This document shows positions 47,750 through 56,846 of a stretch of DNA of 64,000 bases, in pieces. The position numbers were made by a program, and so were the translations under genes. The number at the start of each line of letters is the position of its first letter. Position 1 is the stretch's first letter. The stretch comes from Pseudomonadota bacterium (GTDB lineage: Bacteria > Pseudomonadota > Alphaproteobacteria > UBA2136 > JAPKEQ01): positions 205,021-269,020 of the forward strand of contig JAYZXF010000011.1 in NCBI GenBank assembly GCA_036141575.1, read 5' to 3'. The notes beneath the pieces were generated by a model. The model was given only the letters and a program-made list of their open reading frames with translations. It had not been told where the DNA came from and searched no databases.

Positions 47750-48454
47750 ATGAAACGAAAAAACATATTGGTATTTTGCCATGGCGATGTACCAAGGCTC
47801 GCAATTTTTGAAACGCTACTGCCACGTCTCGGTTTTGACGTGACAGTTGTGCATACGCGCGGCGGTGATGCGCTTCCAGAAATTCCATCTCACTATGACG
47901 GTCAGATCATTATGGGTGGTGCCTGTTCTATTCGTGATATTGAAAATATTCTCTGGCTGAAAAATGAAGCAGAGTGGGTTAAGCGCTCTATTGATCAAGG
48001 TATGCCAACATTTGGAATTTGCTTGGGTGCACAAATGCTTTCACATGTGCATGGTGGTGTTGTAACACGTGGCCAATCGCATCCTTCTGCTGGTTTTGCT
48101 GAGCTTAAAATGAACCACCATGATGAAGTATTTGGTGATGAGCTTTGCGGCAAGCACGTCGCGCTTTGGCATGAAGATGTTTATACAAGACCAGAAGGTG
48201 CTCTTCATTTGATGGGTGGCTCAAAATATACAGAGCAAGCTGCTAAATATGCGGATCATGTTTATGGTGTACAGTTCCACCCAGAAGCGATTGAAGCTTC
48301 TGTTGAGCGTTGGTATAAAGAGGATATTCTATCAGGGCGTTGGTTAACTGCGCAGGCTGTAGAATGGGAAACGATGTTAAAACAAGCTCGCGACCATTTA
48401 CCAGGTACGCATGAATGGCTTGAAGGTTTTGTTGAGCGTCTTTTTAAAGGTTAA
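47750..48454 (+). CDS. Class I glutamine amidotransferase-like protein
   Basis: A 234-residue protein of the GuaA-N/GATase1 type. The nucleophile elbow GICLGAQ carries the catalytic Cys, and FHPEA supplies His and Glu. The fold is a stand-alone glutaminase-like domain with a C-terminal helical extension. Proteins like this hydrolyse glutamine or gamma-glutamyl compounds; the partner synthetase, if any, is not adjacent. The second amidotransferase-like gene (49010) is close but of another subfamily. Confidence 0.88.
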   Translation: MKRKNILVFCHGDVPRLAIFETLLPRLGFDVTVVHTRGGDALPEIPSHYDGQIIMGGACSIRDIENILWLKNEAEWVKRSIDQGMPTFGICLGAQMLSHVHGGVVTRGQSHPSAGFAELKMNHHDEVFGDELCGKHVALWHEDVYTRPEGALHLMGGSKYTEQAAKYADHVYGVQFHPEAIEASVERWYKEDILSGRWLTAQAVEWETMLKQARDHLPGTHEWLEGFVERLFKG

Positions 48455-48489
48455 GTCCCAAACTTACCCCAAATAAGCCCTGTACTTTC

Positions 48490-49017
48490 CTATTGTTGTT
48501 CTAAAAGCCAGAATGCACTTTTACCAAAAGTTTTGTATTTGTGAAGGGTGAATCCTTCTGGCACGTTTAGGTTGTGAGAACTTGCTTCTTCAAGGGCCCA
48601 CAAGGTGCCTTTTTCACCAAGATATTTATGGTTTTCTAAAATTTTTTCAAGCAAGTTTTCTCCGTATGGCGGGTCAGCAAAAACCACATCAAACGGGCCT
48701 GAGCTGTATGTGGCCGCATCTTGTTGTTGAATAGTATAACTGCTGTTTTCAGCATTTAAATTCTTTAGATTCGTTAGTGTGTATTTGGTATTGATGTCTA
48801 CAAACATGCAATGGTCTGCACCACGTGAAAGAGCTTCAATACCAAGCGCCCCGCTGCCGCAGCAGAGATCTGCCACTTTCATGTTTTGCCAGTGTAAGCG
48901 GCTTTCTACACTATTGAGCATTGCCATACGTGTACGGTTTTTAGTTGGGCGCACCGAAAGGTCATCTGCTGTTTCAAGCTGTCTCCCTTTATATTCTCCA
49001 GCTGTTACTTTAAGCAT
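48490..49017 (-). CDS. rsmD: 16S rRNA (guanine966-N2)-methyltransferase
   Basis: A 175-residue SAM-dependent methyltransferase. It has the AGEYKGRQLE start and RPTKNRTRMAMLNSVE. The SAM-binding loop is VADLCCGSGALGIEALSRGA, and the catalytic motif is DPPY (VVFADPPYGENLL). It overlaps the upstream PuuD-like gene by 8 nt. Confidence 0.94.
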   Translation of the reverse strand: MLKVTAGEYKGRQLETADDLSVRPTKNRTRMAMLNSVESRLHWQNMKVADLCCGSGALGIEALSRGADHCMFVDINTKYTLTNLKNLNAENSSYTIQQQDAATYSSGPFDVVFADPPYGENLLEKILENHKYLGEKGTLWALEEASSHNLNVPEGFTLHKYKTFGKSAFWLLEQQ

Positions 49018-49747
49018 GCTTATGTTCCTCTACAGCCTTAATGAAGGCTTTAAAAATTTGCATGTGCGGGTTCTTTTCATTCTCTAAAAAGAACTCTGGA
49101 TGCCATTGAACACCTAGACCAAAAGGGTGATCTTTCCATGCAATGGCTTCAATAACACCATCCGGTGCAATGGCACAAAGCTCGGCGCCAGAAGGGCAAT
49201 CGACAAGGGCTTCTCTATGGGCGGTATTTACACTTATTTCATTGGCATGAATAAGATTGGAGAGCATATTGTCTGCAAGAATTTCAATGTTATGTGCCAC
49301 TTCCTCAGCAGGCTTGGCATTGAGGTGGTCAAAGTTTGTTGGCAGTTCTTTAGCCACGTCGCGATAGAACTTTCCACCTAAAACGCCTGCCATAACTTGC
49401 ATGCCCGCACAAATACCCAGCGTTGGGATTTTGCGTTCATGAAGCTCTTTGGTGAGTGTTTTGTCATACTCTCGGCGAGGGTTTGGGGCAAGTTTAGATT
49501 CTGTTTGGGGTTTATCCATGTACCAATCATCAGAAAACTTGTATGTGCCTCCAGGAAGAAAAAATCCATCACATATCGCAAGGTGGTCTTCAATACTGTC
49601 TAGGTCTAAAGGAAGACCAAGAGGGATAGCTCCCCATGTTTTAATGGCATCAAAATAATGAGTCCTTAACGCGTAGTGAGGGCGTGAAGAAAAACTTCCG
49701 CTCTTCTCAAAATCAAGAGGGATGCCAATAACTGGTTTAGAATTCAT
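49010..49747 (-). CDS. Gamma-glutamyl-gamma-aminobutyrate hydrolase family peptidase (C26)
   Basis: A 245-residue class I amidotransferase-fold hydrolase. Motifs: IGIPLDFE, FFLPGGTYKF, the nucleophile GICAGMQVMAGVLGG and GVQWHPEFF. In PuuD these cleave gamma-glutamyl-GABA. The start at 49747 has AGGTAA upstream; an ATG 45 nt earlier is less likely. It overlaps rsmD by 8 nt and is divergent from the desuccinylase-like gene. Confidence 0.88.
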   Translation of the reverse strand: MNSKPVIGIPLDFEKSGSFSSRPHYALRTHYFDAIKTWGAIPLGLPLDLDSIEDHLAICDGFFLPGGTYKFSDDWYMDKPQTESKLAPNPRREYDKTLTKELHERKIPTLGICAGMQVMAGVLGGKFYRDVAKELPTNFDHLNAKPAEEVAHNIEILADNMLSNLIHANEISVNTAHREALVDCPSGAELCAIAPDGVIEAIAWKDHPFGLGVQWHPEFFLENEKNPHMQIFKAFIKAVEEHKHA

Positions 49748-49804
49748 GGGTTTACCTACACTTTTTTGGTTTGTTTGCAAAAAATGTCGCATACAAAGGT
49801 TGAC

Positions 49805-50842
49805 ATGGTCTCAGGAAAGTCTGACATTAAAAGGCTAGAAGCAAAAGGTTTTGGGGGTTTTTACGTGAATTTTGCGCCAACTAAAAGTGATTTAAAAGCA
49901 ACTTTCGACTGGTTGAAGGGCCAGTCTTATAATGGTGTGCAAGGCGTTTACTGTTTTGATTCTGGAAATAGCGGCCTGACTTTTGGTGTGACAATTCATA
50001 CCCACGGTAATGAACCATGTGGTTTAGCATCTCTTTGGGCGTTTCAAAAGCTGCAAGAACTCGGTACTCCTTTTAAGGGGCGTATTATTTTTTCTTTGAA
50101 TAATGTAGAAGCGGCTGAAAAGTACTGGCAGCCAGAAAATGACCCTGCTGAATTTAAGTATCGATTTTTAGATGCCAATATGAATCGAGTTCCTAAAGGA
50201 TTTGACCCTGATAATGGTAAATATACTGAGCTTGAGTTTCAGCGCGCCCAGGAGCTTTGCCCTATCTGGAGAGAGTTTGATACGGGTGTTGATTTCCATA
50301 CGACGTCTCAGGATGCACCTGCAATGATTATTGCGAATGAGAAATTGCCGCTTGAGAATGTTTCTGCTTTGCCAATACAACACTATCTCGAAGGCATGGC
50401 CTGTGCAGTAGAAAGCCAATTTTTAACCCAGCTTTATGGTGATGGTGCAGGTGATATGTACATGATTGAATGTGGTCAGCACGAGGCATTAGAGGCGTTT
50501 GAATGTGCGGCTAAATGTTTCTTAAGTTTGTCTCAGTCTTATGGGCTTGTTGAAGATGTTTATAAGCCATCTTTATCAGAAGATTTGATGGTTTATGATG
50601 TAACGGAAAGCTGCTTCTTCCCGGATGGTAGTTATGAACAGATTGAAATTTTCAAAAACTTCGCATCTATGAAAAAAGGCCAGCTGCTTGCTAAAGGAGA
50701 TGGGGCACCTGTTATTGCGCCATTTGATGGCCATATCTTAATGGCACCCAATGTGAAAAAGCCTGCATACCTAAAAGAAGAAATGTATTTCTTTTCTAAG
50801 CCTGCAGTGCCTGTGGCACGTAAAGGGTGCGGTTGTGCATGA
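49805..50842 (+). CDS. Succinylglutamate desuccinylase/aspartoacylase family zinc hydrolase
   Basis: A 345-residue carboxypeptidase-like zinc enzyme. Zinc ligands are visible in IHTHGNEPCG (HxxE) and VDFHTTS (distal His). The catalytic Glu is in MIECGQHEA. The substrate-binding region DANMNRVPKG corresponds to the family's DLNR motif. The C-terminal 60 residues form a beta domain and end in GCGCA. The start at 49805 has AAAGG about 6 nt upstream; ATG 49784 is an alternative. It overlaps tadA by 8 nt. The acylated amino-acid substrate is not readable. Confidence 0.85.
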   Translation: MVSGKSDIKRLEAKGFGGFYVNFAPTKSDLKATFDWLKGQSYNGVQGVYCFDSGNSGLTFGVTIHTHGNEPCGLASLWAFQKLQELGTPFKGRIIFSLNNVEAAEKYWQPENDPAEFKYRFLDANMNRVPKGFDPDNGKYTELEFQRAQELCPIWREFDTGVDFHTTSQDAPAMIIANEKLPLENVSALPIQHYLEGMACAVESQFLTQLYGDGAGDMYMIECGQHEALEAFECAAKCFLSLSQSYGLVEDVYKPSLSEDLMVYDVTESCFFPDGSYEQIEIFKNFASMKKGQLLAKGDGAPVIAPFDGHILMAPNVKKPAYLKEEMYFFSKPAVPVARKGCGCA

Positions 50843-51281
50843 AGATATGATGCAGCGCGCATTAGAGCTTGCGCGTGAAGCATCTGCTTCTGCAGAAGTA
50901 CCTGTTGGCGCAGTGATTTATTCTAAAGATGGTGAAATTATTGGCGAAGGTCGTAATTTTGTTATAGATTCCAATGACCCAACGGCACATGCTGAAATTG
51001 TGGCCCTGAGACATGCCTCTCAGGCATTAAAATCAGCAAGGCTTGATGGGTTGATGATGGCGGTTACACTTGAGCCTTGTGCAATGTGTGCGCAAGCCAT
51101 CTCTCATGCAAGAATAGCGGAGCTTCGTTTTGGAGCTTTTGATGTAAAAAGTGGAGGCGTACAAAATGGCGCGCGTATTTACGACCATAAAACCTGTCAT
51201 CATAAACCTGTTGTCTATGGCGGGCTCATGGAAACAGAGTGTGCTGAAATTCTTCAGGCCTTCTTTAGAGGGAAACGGTAG
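50835..51281 (+). CDS. tadA: tRNA-specific adenosine deaminase
   Basis: A 148-residue zinc deaminase that makes inosine at the wobble position of tRNA-Arg(ACG). Catalytic motifs: TAHAEIVAL (zinc His and proton-shuttle Glu) and EPCAMCAQA (zinc cysteines). The start is GTG 50835, backed by AAGGG about 8 nt upstream; ATG 50847 is an alternative. It overlaps the gene before it by 8 nt and the next by 65 nt. Confidence 0.93.
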   Translation: MHEDMMQRALELAREASASAEVPVGAVIYSKDGEIIGEGRNFVIDSNDPTAHAEIVALRHASQALKSARLDGLMMAVTLEPCAMCAQAISHARIAELRFGAFDVKSGGVQNGARIYDHKTCHHKPVVYGGLMETECAEILQAFFRGKR

Positions 51282-51828
51282 TTTCTGGCGTCAAGACCGC
51301 CTTTCTTTTTGGGTTCAAGAGCTGAGAAAGGGTGAGGTAGTTGTTGCGCCTGCAGAAGGTGTGTATGGATATTGTTGTGACCCATTTAATGAGGCTGCTC
51401 TTAGAAAGCTTATGGCAATTAAAAATCGCCCTGTTGATAAGGGGGTCATTATCCTTGTTGGTAGTATGAAGCAGCTTGATCGATTTGTAGATCGCAGCCG
51501 TTTTAATGCGGCGCACCGTGAAGCGATTAAAAAGTACTGGCCAGGTGCATATACTTTGATTCTCCCTGCGAAGCCAGAGCTTCCTGATTTGATTACAGGG
51601 AATAGAGATACCATCGCAGTACGTATGCCTGAACCTATTTATATGAAAGAGTATTTACGTGCTTGGTCTAAAGGGCTTGTGTCTTCTAGCCTAAACGAAA
51701 GCGGTGAGGAGCCTGTGCGTGATGCAGAAGACATCCCGCATGGTCCAGTTGCCCTTGAAATGTCTCGCCCGTTACGTGGTGGTTCATCTAAGATTTATGA
51801 CCCCGAAAAGAATGTGTGGATTCGATAA
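51217..51828 (+). CDS. tsaC: L-threonylcarbamoyladenylate synthase (TsaC/YrdC domain)
   Basis: This YrdC/Sua5 domain makes threonylcarbamoyl-AMP for the t6A tRNA modification. Core motifs: VVAPAEGVYGYCCDPFNE, LMAIKNRPVDKGVIILV, WPGAYTLILPA, TIAVRMP and SSSLNESGEEP. It is the short TsaC type without a Sua5 C-terminal domain. The start is uncertain: ATG 51217, within tadA, gives 203 residues; the domain itself begins at about 51300. Confidence 0.88.
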   Translation: MAGSWKQSVLKFFRPSLEGNGSFWRQDRLSFWVQELRKGEVVVAPAEGVYGYCCDPFNEAALRKLMAIKNRPVDKGVIILVGSMKQLDRFVDRSRFNAAHREAIKKYWPGAYTLILPAKPELPDLITGNRDTIAVRMPEPIYMKEYLRAWSKGLVSSSLNESGEEPVRDAEDIPHGPVALEMSRPLRGGSSKIYDPEKNVWIR

Positions 51829-51853
51829 AAAAGCGCCCAATGGGCGCTTTTTT
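51827..51853. terminator. Bidirectional terminator between tsaC and greA
   Basis: AAAAAAGCGCCC / GGGCGCTTTTTT with loop AAT. The left arm overlaps the tsaC stop codon. Confidence 0.93.
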
Positions 51854-51865
51854 GATTCTAATGAA

Positions 51866-52351
51866 CTAATCTTTGATTGGCACAAACATGACTTCAATAA
51901 CTTCGTATGTATGTGTACCGTTTGGCGTTTTCACGACCACTTCGTCACCTTCTTCTTTACCGATCATGGCGCGGCCAACAGGTGAACTTGTTGAAATAAG
52001 GCCTTTATCAATGTTGGCTTCATCTTGGCCAACAAGTGTATAGGTTACTTCTTCTTCAGTATCATCATTGATAAGTTTAACTGTTGCGCCAAATACTGCG
52101 CGTTCCCCTGAAAGTTTTGTAGGGTCAATTACTTCAGCACGAGCTGTTTTATCTTGAAGCTCTGCAATACGGCCTTCAATAAAGCCTTGCTTCTCTTTTG
52201 CGTATTGGTATTCAGCATTCTCAGAAAGGTCACCGTGTTCACGTGCTTCTTCAATGGCTTTTGTGATAGCTGGACGCTCAACCTTGATCAGGTTGTCTAG
52301 TTCTTCCATAAGCTTATCGTAACCATGGTTTGTTATTGCTAAACGATCCAC
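51866..52351 (-). CDS. greA: Transcription elongation factor GreA
   Basis: A 161-residue factor that rescues backtracked RNA polymerase. The N-terminal coiled coil (GYDKLMEELDNLIKVERPAI, REHGDLSENAEYQYAKEKQ) has the tip acidic residues, and the FKBP-like C-domain has SPVGRAMIGKEEGDEV. Divergent from ung. Confidence 0.96.
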   Translation of the reverse strand: MDRLAITNHGYDKLMEELDNLIKVERPAITKAIEEAREHGDLSENAEYQYAKEKQGFIEGRIAELQDKTARAEVIDPTKLSGERAVFGATVKLINDDTEEEVTYTLVGQDEANIDKGLISTSSPVGRAMIGKEEGDEVVVKTPNGTHTYEVIEVMFVPIKD

Positions 52352-52457
52352 GTGTCGTTTCTCCTTCTTCTATCTATAAAACGAACGGCGAGATTACACC
52401 TAAAAGCGTCTCTTTGCAAGAGGTTAGCTTCTGCTTTTCTATTCTATATCTCTGCGC

Positions 52458-52463
52458 TATACT
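52458..52463 (+). promoter_or_regulatory. -10 element placing the ung transcript start at its ATG
   Basis: TATACT followed by GCGGCC and then ATG. The context GCGCTATACT matches the diguanylate cyclase promoter (GCGCTATACT). No clear -35 box and no Shine-Dalgarno. Confidence 0.5.
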
Positions 52464-52469
52464 GCGGCC

Positions 52470-53165
52470 ATGACACAGAATTCGACACTTGACCATGTAA
52501 AGCTTCCAGAATGTTGGAAATCACACCTTGCTCAGTCGCTTCAAAGTGAGCGTATGCAAGGCTTACGTGCATTTTTATCTGAAGAGGTGAAAAAGGCGCA
52601 AGTTTTTCCACCGTCTTCTCTTTGGTTTCATGCGCTCAATACCACAAAGTTTGATGATGTGAAGGTTGTGATTTTAGGGCAGGACCCGTACCACGGAGAA
52701 GGGCAGGCGCACGGCTTAAGCTTTTCTGTGCAAAAAGGTATTAAGCCGCCGCCATCACTTAAAAATATGTATAAAGAGCTGTCTGATGATGTAGGGTTTC
52801 AGGCGCCTGAGCATGGCTGCTTAGAGGAATGGGCAGATCAAGGAGTGCTCCTTCTTAATAGTGTTCTTACAGTTGAAAAGTCAAAACCTGCAAGCCATCA
52901 GAAGCGTGGATGGGAAGAATTTACCGATGATATTATTCAGGAGCTATCTGAAAAAAGAGAGGGGCTTGTCTTTATTTTATGGGGTGCTTATGCACAGAAG
53001 AAAGGCGCTATCATTGATGCTTCAAAGCATTTGATTCTTCAGTCTCCGCACCCGTCTCCATTTTCAGCAAGGCATGGCTTCTTTGGGTGTAAGCACTTTT
53101 CTAAAACCAATGCGTACCTTGAATCTATTGGAAAAACCCCAATTAACTGGCAGTTGAGCCCTTAA
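52470..53165 (+). CDS. ung: Uracil-DNA glycosylase
   Basis: A 231-residue family 1 uracil-DNA glycosylase that starts repair of uracil in DNA. Motifs: the water-activating GQDPYHGEGQAHGLSFSV, LLLNSVLTV, and HPSPFSARHGFFGCKHF with the minor-groove loop. The message may be leaderless. The gene is followed by the tRNA-Met promoter. Confidence 0.96.
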   Translation: MTQNSTLDHVKLPECWKSHLAQSLQSERMQGLRAFLSEEVKKAQVFPPSSLWFHALNTTKFDDVKVVILGQDPYHGEGQAHGLSFSVQKGIKPPPSLKNMYKELSDDVGFQAPEHGCLEEWADQGVLLLNSVLTVEKSKPASHQKRGWEEFTDDIIQELSEKREGLVFILWGAYAQKKGAIIDASKHLILQSPHPSPFSARHGFFGCKHFSKTNAYLESIGKTPINWQLSP

Positions 53166-53172
53166 ATTCACC

Positions 53173-53201
53173 TTGTATGGGGCGTTTAGAGGTGATATAA
53201 A
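53173..53201 (+). promoter_or_regulatory. Promoter of tRNA-Met
   Basis: TTGTAT, 17 nt and TATAAA; start near 53208, four nt before the mature tRNA. Confidence 0.7.
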
Positions 53202-53211
53202 TTCAGCCAGT

Positions 53212-53288
53212 GGGCGAATAGCTCAGTTGGTTAGAGCAGAGCACTCATAATGCTTTGGTCGGGGGTTCAAGTCCCTCTTCGCCTACCA
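53212..53288 (+). tRNA. tRNA-Met (anticodon CAU), elongator type
   Basis: A 77-nt cloverleaf: acceptor GGGCGAA/TTCGCCT (first pair G-U), D arm with AGCTCAGTTGGTTAGAGC, anticodon loop CTCATAA with CAT at 53246-53248, T arm GGGGGTTCAAGTCCCTC, and encoded CCA at 53286-53288. A C1-A72 mismatch, as in initiator tRNA, is absent. A CAU anticodon also occurs in tRNA-Ile2, which is edited to lysidine; overall sequence favours elongator Met. The next gene starts 31 nt later, so the tRNA may share its transcript. Confidence 0.88.
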
Positions 53289-53319
53289 CTAATTAAATAA
53301 AAGCCAAGGTGAATAGGGT

Positions 53320-56300
53320 ATGGTAAAAACCGCTCTGAAAAGCGATGTAACACTTGACGATAAATATGTACAAGAAGACGGTCAGGTGTTTATTACAGGT
53401 ACCCAAGCTCTTGTACGTCTCCCTCTTGAAATTCGTAAATGGGATAAAGCTGAAGGCCGCAATACTGCGGGTTTTATTTCTGGTTACCGTGGTAGCCCGC
53501 TTGCGCGCTATGACCAACAGCTTTGGCAAGCAAATAAGCATCTTAAAGAACACCATATTACATTTACGCCGGGTATTAATGAAGATCTTGGTGCAACAGC
53601 TGTTTGGGGGTCTCAGCAAACAAAATTCCAAGGTAAAAATAAGTACGATGGCGTGTTTGGTATTTGGTACGGTAAAGGTCCTGGTGTGGACCGTTCTATG
53701 GATGTGTTCCGTCACGCCAATGCTGCTGGGACTGACCCGCAAGGTGGTGTAATTGCCCTTATGGGCGATGACCATGGGTGTGTATCTTCTACACTTGGTC
53801 ACCAGAGTGAGCAAAGCATGGAAGCGGCACATATTCCAGTGCTTCACCCTGCAAGTATTCAGGAATACTTAGACTGGGGTGTGAAAGCCATTGCGATGAG
53901 CCGTTTTAGTGGTGCATGGGTTGGTTTTAAATGTGTGACTGAAATTGTAGAGAGTAGTGCGACAGTAGATATTCGCCCTGACCGCTTTAAAGTTGAAATG
54001 CCAGATTTTAAACCTGCTGAAAACTTACATGCACGTTTAGGCGATGATCGTTTAAAGCAAGAAGGTCGTCTATACGAAAAGTTAAAGGCTGTGAAGGCTT
54101 TTGCCCGTGTAAATGGATTTGACCAGACGGTTTATCAAGGTAAAAAAGATAAATTTGGTATCTTAACAACGGGTAAATCTTACCAAGATACCCTTCATGC
54201 ATTGCGCTCACTAGGTTTAGATGAAAAGGCTTGTAATAAGCTTGGGATTCGCCTTCATAAAGTGGGGCTTGTATCTCCACTTGAAGAAACAAGCATTCAA
54301 GAGTTTGCTAAAGGTCTTGATGAAATCCTTGTGGTTGAAGAGAAGCGCTCTCTGCTTGAGCGTCAGCTTAAGGAAATTCTGTTTGATGCAGGTATGACTT
54401 GCAAAGTCACAGGTAAATATACTGCTGAAGGTAAAGAGCAGCTTCAGTCTCATGGAGAACTTTCTCCTGTGCAGATTGAGCGCGTGATTGCTGAGCATAT
54501 TCCTGAAGTAAAGAGTGAAAAACCTATTAAAGAGCGTCTACGTTACCTTGAGGCTAAGCGTAAACAGTATGAAACATACAGTGCGAAAATTGCGCGTTTG
54601 CCATACTACTGTGCAGGTTGCCCGCATAATACATCAACAAAGGTGCCAGAAGGGAGCCGTGCCGTCGCAGGGATTGGTTGTCACTTTATGGTGCTATGGA
54701 TGGATAGAGAAACTAAGAGCTTTACTCAAATGGGTGGTGAAGGTGTCACTTGGCTTGGTGAAGCGCCATTTACAGATGAGAACCACATTTTCTCTAACCT
54801 TGGTGATGGTACATACGAGCATTCAGGCCTTCTTGCCATTCGTGCAGCTGTGGCGGCTGGGGTGAATATCACCTATAAGATTCTTTACAATGATGCTGTT
54901 GCCATGACGGGTGGTCAGCCTGTTGAAGGTTCACTTACAGTCGATATGATTGCTCGCCAAGTTGCTGCAGAGAATGTGGCTAAGGTTGTTGTCGTGAGTG
55001 AAGAGCCGTCAGATTATAAAAAATCTCTGTTCCCTGCGGGAACGGTATTTGAGCATAGAGACCACTTTGAGGCTGTGCAGTGTGACCTGCGTGAAGTGGC
55101 GGGAACAACGGTTGCGATTTATGACCAAACTTGTGCTGCTGAAAAGCGTCGTCGCCGTAAGAAAGGTGAATTTCCTGATCCTGATACACGTGTATTTATT
55201 AATGATCGTGTATGTGAAGGTTGTGGTGATTGTTCAGCTAAGTCTAACTGTGTAGCTGTGGAGCCTAAAGAAACAGATTACGGACGCAAACGTCAAATTA
55301 ACCAATCCAGTTGTAATAAAGACTTTAGCTGTGTGAAAGGCTTCTGCCCGAGTTTTGTAACTGTTGACGGCGCGCGTATTAAGAAATCTAAAGCAGGTGC
55401 TGATTCAGGCCATATGTTTGCCGACTTACCTGCACCAAAGATGCCGAAGTTTGACGGTGCGCATAGCACAATTATTACCGGTATTGGTGGGACAGGTGTT
55501 GTGACCATTGGTGCGATTATGTCTATGGCGGCGCATATTGAGGGGAAAGGTGCGACTGCTCTGGATCAGACGGGTCTTGCCCAGAAAAATGGTGCTGTAA
55601 CCTCTCACCTGAAAATTGCCAAAACACCAGAAGAGATTGATACGGTACGTATTGATGAAGCGGAAGCAGACTTGCTGCTCGGTTGTGATCTTGTGGTTTC
55701 TGCAGCGCCAAATGTGATGAAGCTTTACGATAGTGAACGTACAAAAGGTGTGTTGAACACTGCTCTTGTGCCGCATGCAGGCTTTGTGATGGATACGACA
55801 GTGAGCTTCCATGAGCAAGAAACGCTACATGCTGTGAAGTATGCTTTTGAGAAGGATAGCTTAAGCGTGGTTGATGCAACACGTATTGCGACTAAGCTTA
55901 TGGGTGATGCAATTGCAACAAATATGTTCATGCTTGGCTATGCTCTGCAACAAGGGTGGGTGCCACTGACGTTTGAATCCATTCAGAAAGCAATTGAGTT
56001 GAATGGCGTTGCCGTGAAGGCAAACCTAGCCGCACTTAACTGGGGGCGTTTGATGGCGCATGATCGTGAAAAAGTGCTCAAGCTTGTGGTATCAGAAAAG
56101 CCTAAGCTAGATGAAAGCTTGGATGCGCTGATTGCGCGTCGTGCAGAAGATCTAATCGCTTACCAGAATGATGCCTACGCAAATGTGTATAAGTCTCTTG
56201 TTGAGAATGTACGTGAGATTGAGTCTCAAGGATTTAATGATCAAGAAGTGCTCACAAAAGCAGCTGCTCAAAGTGCCTATAAGCTTATGGCTTATAAGGA

Positions 56301-56802
56301 CGAATATGAAGTGGCACGCCTTTACACTAATGGTGAGTTTTTAGAAAGTTTGAAAGCCGAGTTCTCTGATTGGCGTAAGATGAAATTCCACCTGTCTCCA
56401 CCGCTCTTCGCGCGCAAAGATAAAGTAACGGGTGAACCGAAGAAATATAAGTTTGGCCCTTGGGTGTTTACAGCCTTTAAGGTGCTTACAAGGCTAAAAG
56501 GCCTGAGGGGCACCGTTTGGGATATCTTTGGGTATAGTTTAGAGCGTAAAACAGAGCGTAAGCTGATTCATACATACTTTGATGTGTGTGAAGAGGTGAT
56601 GACAAACTTGAAGCCTGAAAATTACGATGTAGCGATTGATCTACTTAAGTTCCCTGAAATGATTAAAGGGTACGGTCCTGTTAAAGAGCGTAACGTTGAG
56701 CGTGCACTGAAAAAGCTGGAAAGAGATATGAAGGCTTTTAAAGGGGCGAAAGAAGATAAAAAAGAGGCGAAGCCTCAAAAACTTAAAGTGGCAATTTCTT
56801 AA
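53320..56802 (+). CDS. Indolepyruvate ferredoxin oxidoreductase, fused alpha and beta subunits
   Basis: A 1160-residue enzyme that oxidatively decarboxylates aryl- or branched 2-oxoacids to acyl-CoA with ferredoxin as acceptor. The N-terminal part corresponds to IorA: pyrimidine-binding region near the start, GCPHNTSTK and the thiamine-binding NLGDGTYEHSGLLAI with ILYNDAVAMTGGQ. A 4Fe-4S-type CEGCGDCSAKSNC lies near residue 635. The IorB part has ITGIGGTGVVTIG. The fused form is common in alphaproteobacteria. AAGGTG lies before the ATG. The following acyl-CoA dehydrogenase suggests amino-acid catabolism. Confidence 0.93.
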   Translation: MVKTALKSDVTLDDKYVQEDGQVFITGTQALVRLPLEIRKWDKAEGRNTAGFISGYRGSPLARYDQQLWQANKHLKEHHITFTPGINEDLGATAVWGSQQTKFQGKNKYDGVFGIWYGKGPGVDRSMDVFRHANAAGTDPQGGVIALMGDDHGCVSSTLGHQSEQSMEAAHIPVLHPASIQEYLDWGVKAIAMSRFSGAWVGFKCVTEIVESSATVDIRPDRFKVEMPDFKPAENLHARLGDDRLKQEGRLYEKLKAVKAFARVNGFDQTVYQGKKDKFGILTTGKSYQDTLHALRSLGLDEKACNKLGIRLHKVGLVSPLEETSIQEFAKGLDEILVVEEKRSLLERQLKEILFDAGMTCKVTGKYTAEGKEQLQSHGELSPVQIERVIAEHIPEVKSEKPIKERLRYLEAKRKQYETYSAKIARLPYYCAGCPHNTSTKVPEGSRAVAGIGCHFMVLWMDRETKSFTQMGGEGVTWLGEAPFTDENHIFSNLGDGTYEHSGLLAIRAAVAAGVNITYKILYNDAVAMTGGQPVEGSLTVDMIARQVAAENVAKVVVVSEEPSDYKKSLFPAGTVFEHRDHFEAVQCDLREVAGTTVAIYDQTCAAEKRRRRKKGEFPDPDTRVFINDRVCEGCGDCSAKSNCVAVEPKETDYGRKRQINQSSCNKDFSCVKGFCPSFVTVDGARIKKSKAGADSGHMFADLPAPKMPKFDGAHSTIITGIGGTGVVTIGAIMSMAAHIEGKGATALDQTGLAQKNGAVTSHLKIAKTPEEIDTVRIDEAEADLLLGCDLVVSAAPNVMKLYDSERTKGVLNTALVPHAGFVMDTTVSFHEQETLHAVKYAFEKDSLSVVDATRIATKLMGDAIATNMFMLGYALQQGWVPLTFESIQKAIELNGVAVKANLAALNWGRLMAHDREKVLKLVVSEKPKLDESLDALIARRAEDLIAYQNDAYANVYKSLVENVREIESQGFNDQEVLTKAAAQSAYKLMAYKDEYEVARLYTNGEFLESLKAEFSDWRKMKFHLSPPLFARKDKVTGEPKKYKFGPWVFTAFKVLTRLKGLRGTVWDIFGYSLERKTERKLIHTYFDVCEEVMTNLKPENYDVAIDLLKFPEMIKGYGPVKERNVERALKKLERDMKAFKGAKEDKKEAKPQKLKVAIS

Positions 56803-56846
56803 AGAAAGAAGCCCTTAAATAACACAATAAAATAGGAAGAGAGAGC

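Noticed and set aside
53212-53288. tRNA-Ile2 (lysidine-modified CAU) instead of tRNA-Met
   Set aside because: The variable and T-arm sequence resembles alphaproteobacterial elongator tRNA-Met; without identity-element analysis Ile2 is not fully excluded.
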